Shown piece after piece: positions 6,251 to 7,710 of a stretch of 7,710 bases of DNA. The stretch is from Cellvibrionales bacterium UBA5860. GTDB taxonomy: Bacteria; Pseudomonadota; Gammaproteobacteria; Pseudomonadales; Porticoccaceae. The stretch lies in assembly GCA_002431545.1 (NCBI GenBank), contig DJFY01000056.1, forward strand, positions 1 through 7,710. Direction: 5' to 3'. The translations under genes and the position numbers were made by a program. Numbering within the stretch: position 1 is the first letter of the stretch; each line of letters starts with the position of its first letter. The notes below the pieces were generated by a model. That model ran no database searches and had not been told where the DNA came from. It saw only the letters and a program-made list of their open reading frames with translations.

Positions 6251-7417
6251 ATGTTATCGAGACCAAAACAGCTTGTCTCCTTTGCGTTGAGTACATTGCT
6301 GTTGCTAGTCTGCGCCGGCACGGCTGGTGCGAAGGAAGCGGAGAGCAGCAGACCTGAGGGCTGGAGTCTGCTCAACATGCCCGAAGGTGTGACCAGCGTC
6401 AGCCGCGGCAGTTACGAAATCCACATGATCGTTTTCTGGGTTTGTGTAGCCATCGGTATCGTCGTTTTCGGTATCATGTTTTACAGTATGTTCGCCCATC
6501 GTAAGTCGACAGGCCGACAGCCGGACACCTTTCACGAAAGCACTAAAGTCGAGCTGGCCTGGACTATCGTCCCGACAATTATCCTTATCGCACTGGCCGC
6601 GCCGGCTACAACATACTTGATCGATCAATACGATACTGATGATGCCGATTTGGATATCAAAATCACGGGTTATCAGTGGAAGTGGCAGTACGAATATCTC
6701 GGCGAAGATGTCCAGTACATGAGCGAACTGGCGACAACAGAACCCGCTATCTACGGACGGGAATCTAAAACTGAATACTATCTATCCGAAGTCAACGAGC
6801 CGCTGGTTATTCCTGTTGGGAAAAAAGTCCGGTTTTTGCTGACGGCGAAAGATGTCATCCACTCATGGTGGGTGCCGGATCTGGGTGTTAAGAAGGACGC
6901 GATTCCCGGCTTTGTCAATGAGACCTGGGCGCGTGTCGATGAGCCTGGTGTTTACCGCGGGTTTTGCGCTGAACTTTGTGGTAAGGGCCACGCGTTTATG
7001 CCGGTGGTCGTCAATGCGGTGTCCGAGGCCGAGTACGACACCTGGTTGGCCGAAAAGAAAGTCGCTGTTGCTGCGGAGCGGGAACTGGCGAAAAAGACCT
7101 TTACGCTCGACGAGCTCATGGCCAAGGGAGAGGAGGCTTATAATCGCTCCTGTGCTGCTTGCCACATGGCTAACGGGGAAGGTATTCCCGGTGCCTTTCC
7201 GGGCCTGAAAGGCAGCGCGATTGCCCTTGGCCCGGTAGACAAACACTTGGAGTCTGTTGTAAACGGCGTGCCTGGTACGGCCATGCAGGCGTTTGGCGGG
7301 CAGCTGTCTGAAGTGGACCTCGCAGCAATTATTACCTATGAGCGCAATGCGTGGGGTAACGACGTCGGCGACCTGGTTCAGCCCGTAGACGTGCTCAAGT
7401 TCAAACAAGGCCAATAA
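6251..7417 (+). CDS. coxB: Cytochrome c oxidase subunit II with fused cytochrome c domain (caa3-type)
   Basis: This 388-residue subunit accepts electrons from cytochrome c and passes them through CuA to subunit I. A Sec signal peptide ends at about residue 27 (AGA-K). Two membrane helices follow (about 57-80 and 103-125). The periplasmic cupredoxin domain carries the aromatic motif GYQWKWQYEY (140-149) and all CuA ligands: His204, Cys239, Glu241 (backbone), Cys243, His247 and Met250. A C-terminal extension from about residue 285 is a class I cytochrome c: heme attachment CAACH (301-305) and the likely axial Met345 in GTAMQAFGG. The fusion marks a caa3-type, A-family heme-copper oxidase, as in the Pseudomonas aa3 (cox) enzyme. 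The ATG at 6251 has GGAG at 6237-6240. coxA follows after 15 bp, so the two are co-transcribed. No key residue is missing. Confidence 0.96.
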   Translation: MLSRPKQLVSFALSTLLLLVCAGTAGAKEAESSRPEGWSLLNMPEGVTSVSRGSYEIHMIVFWVCVAIGIVVFGIMFYSMFAHRKSTGRQPDTFHESTKVELAWTIVPTIILIALAAPATTYLIDQYDTDDADLDIKITGYQWKWQYEYLGEDVQYMSELATTEPAIYGRESKTEYYLSEVNEPLVIPVGKKVRFLLTAKDVIHSWWVPDLGVKKDAIPGFVNETWARVDEPGVYRGFCAELCGKGHAFMPVVVNAVSEAEYDTWLAEKKVAVAAERELAKKTFTLDELMAKGEEAYNRSCAACHMANGEGIPGAFPGLKGSAIALGPVDKHLESVVNGVPGTAMQAFGGQLSEVDLAAIITYERNAWGNDVGDLVQPVDVLKFKQGQ

Positions 7418-7425
7418 GGGGAGGT
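7417..7425 (+). promoter_or_regulatory. Strong Shine-Dalgarno of coxA
   Basis: AGGGGAGGT overlaps the last base of the coxB stop codon and sits seven bases before the coxA ATG at 7433. It is much stronger than the coxB site (GGAG, ten bases from the start) and would support high translation of the catalytic subunit. Confidence 0.75.
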
Positions 7426-7432
7426 AACTACG

Positions 7433-7710
7433 ATGGCACACGGTCCCGCGAAAGGTATTGGCCGCTGGTTATTTGCAACTAACCACAAAGACATCGGCAC
7501 GATGTACCTCTGGTTCAGTTTCGCGATGTTCCTCCTCGGCGGGTTTTTCGCCATGGTGATTCGCGCCGAACTGTTTGAGCCCGGCATGCAAATCGTCAAG
7601 CCCGAGTTCTTTAACCAGATGACCACCATGCATGGCCTGGTGATGGTTTTTGGCGCGATCATGCCGGCGTTTGTCGGTCTCGCCAACTGGTTGATTCCCA
7701 TGCAGATCGG
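7433..7710 (+). CDS. coxA: Cytochrome c oxidase subunit I, N-terminal part (cut by window end)
   Basis: 92 complete codons and part of the 93rd are visible of a protein normally about 530 residues long. The N terminus RWLFATNHKDIGTMYL (11-26) is the near-universal opening of subunit I of aa3-type oxidases and precedes the first membrane helix (about 24-43). MTTMHGLVMVFGAIMPAF (63-80) opens the second helix; His67 corresponds to the first axial ligand of low-spin heme a. The CuB ligands, cross-linked Tyr and proton channel residues are all beyond the window. It reduces O2 to water and pumps protons in the inner membrane, paired with CoxB. Its position 15 bp after coxB is the usual order in cox operons. 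Confidence 0.96.
   Translation, partial: MAHGPAKGIGRWLFATNHKDIGTMYLWFSFAMFLLGGFFAMVIRAELFEPGMQIVKPEFFNQMTTMHGLVMVFGAIMPAFVGLANWLIPMQI

Noticed and set aside
6863..7441. 192-codon minus-strand frame opposite coxB
   Set aside because: It is antisense to a fully conserved coxB with intact CuA and heme motifs and resembles no protein family.

Overview
This 7.7 kb window looks like chromosomal DNA of an aerobic gammaproteobacterium, probably a marine, Pseudomonas-related or Cellvibrionales-type lineage. That rests on gene content: a FabY-class ketoacyl synthase, a YheV-family small zinc-ribbon protein, a YrdA-type gamma carbonic anhydrase homologue, a DinF-branch MATE transporter, and a caa3-type cytochrome c oxidase operon with cytochrome c fused to subunit II. 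Base composition looks moderately GC-rich and even, and I see no insertion sequences, tRNA or rRNA genes, CRISPR arrays or phage genes.

Layout from left to right. A GlxA-type regulator (DJ-1/PfpI-like domain plus AraC helix-turn-helix) runs leftward off the window edge (837 to 1). It is divergent from fabY (1084-2970), a beta-ketoacyl-ACP synthase predicted to start fatty acid synthesis. fabY converges with yrdA (3518 to 2976), leaving only 5 bp between stop codons. yrdA is divergent from a yheV-like gene (3617-3910), which converges with a gene for an unrecognised helical protein (4596 to 3931). Upstream of that gene on the same strand lies a dinF-like MATE efflux gene (6024 to 4669); the 72-bp gap would allow co-transcription. 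A 226-bp divergent region (6025-6250) separates dinF from the rightward cox operon: coxB (6251-7417) and coxA (7433 to beyond the right edge).

The genes are mostly housekeeping modules that happen to be neighbours: lipid synthesis initiation, a metal-binding hexapeptide protein, a small zinc-ribbon protein, efflux, and terminal respiration. Only coxB and coxA clearly work together, as the CuA/cytochrome c subunit and the catalytic heme-copper subunit of one inner-membrane complex.

The least explained non-coding DNA is the coxB leader. It carries an extended -10 promoter-like element, a GCCGGC hairpin, and a nearly perfect 15-bp palindrome resembling the binding site of RegA/RegR/PrrA-type redox response regulators. 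I found no convincing previously undescribed multi-gene system. The best leads are this cox leader and the unknown 221-residue protein.
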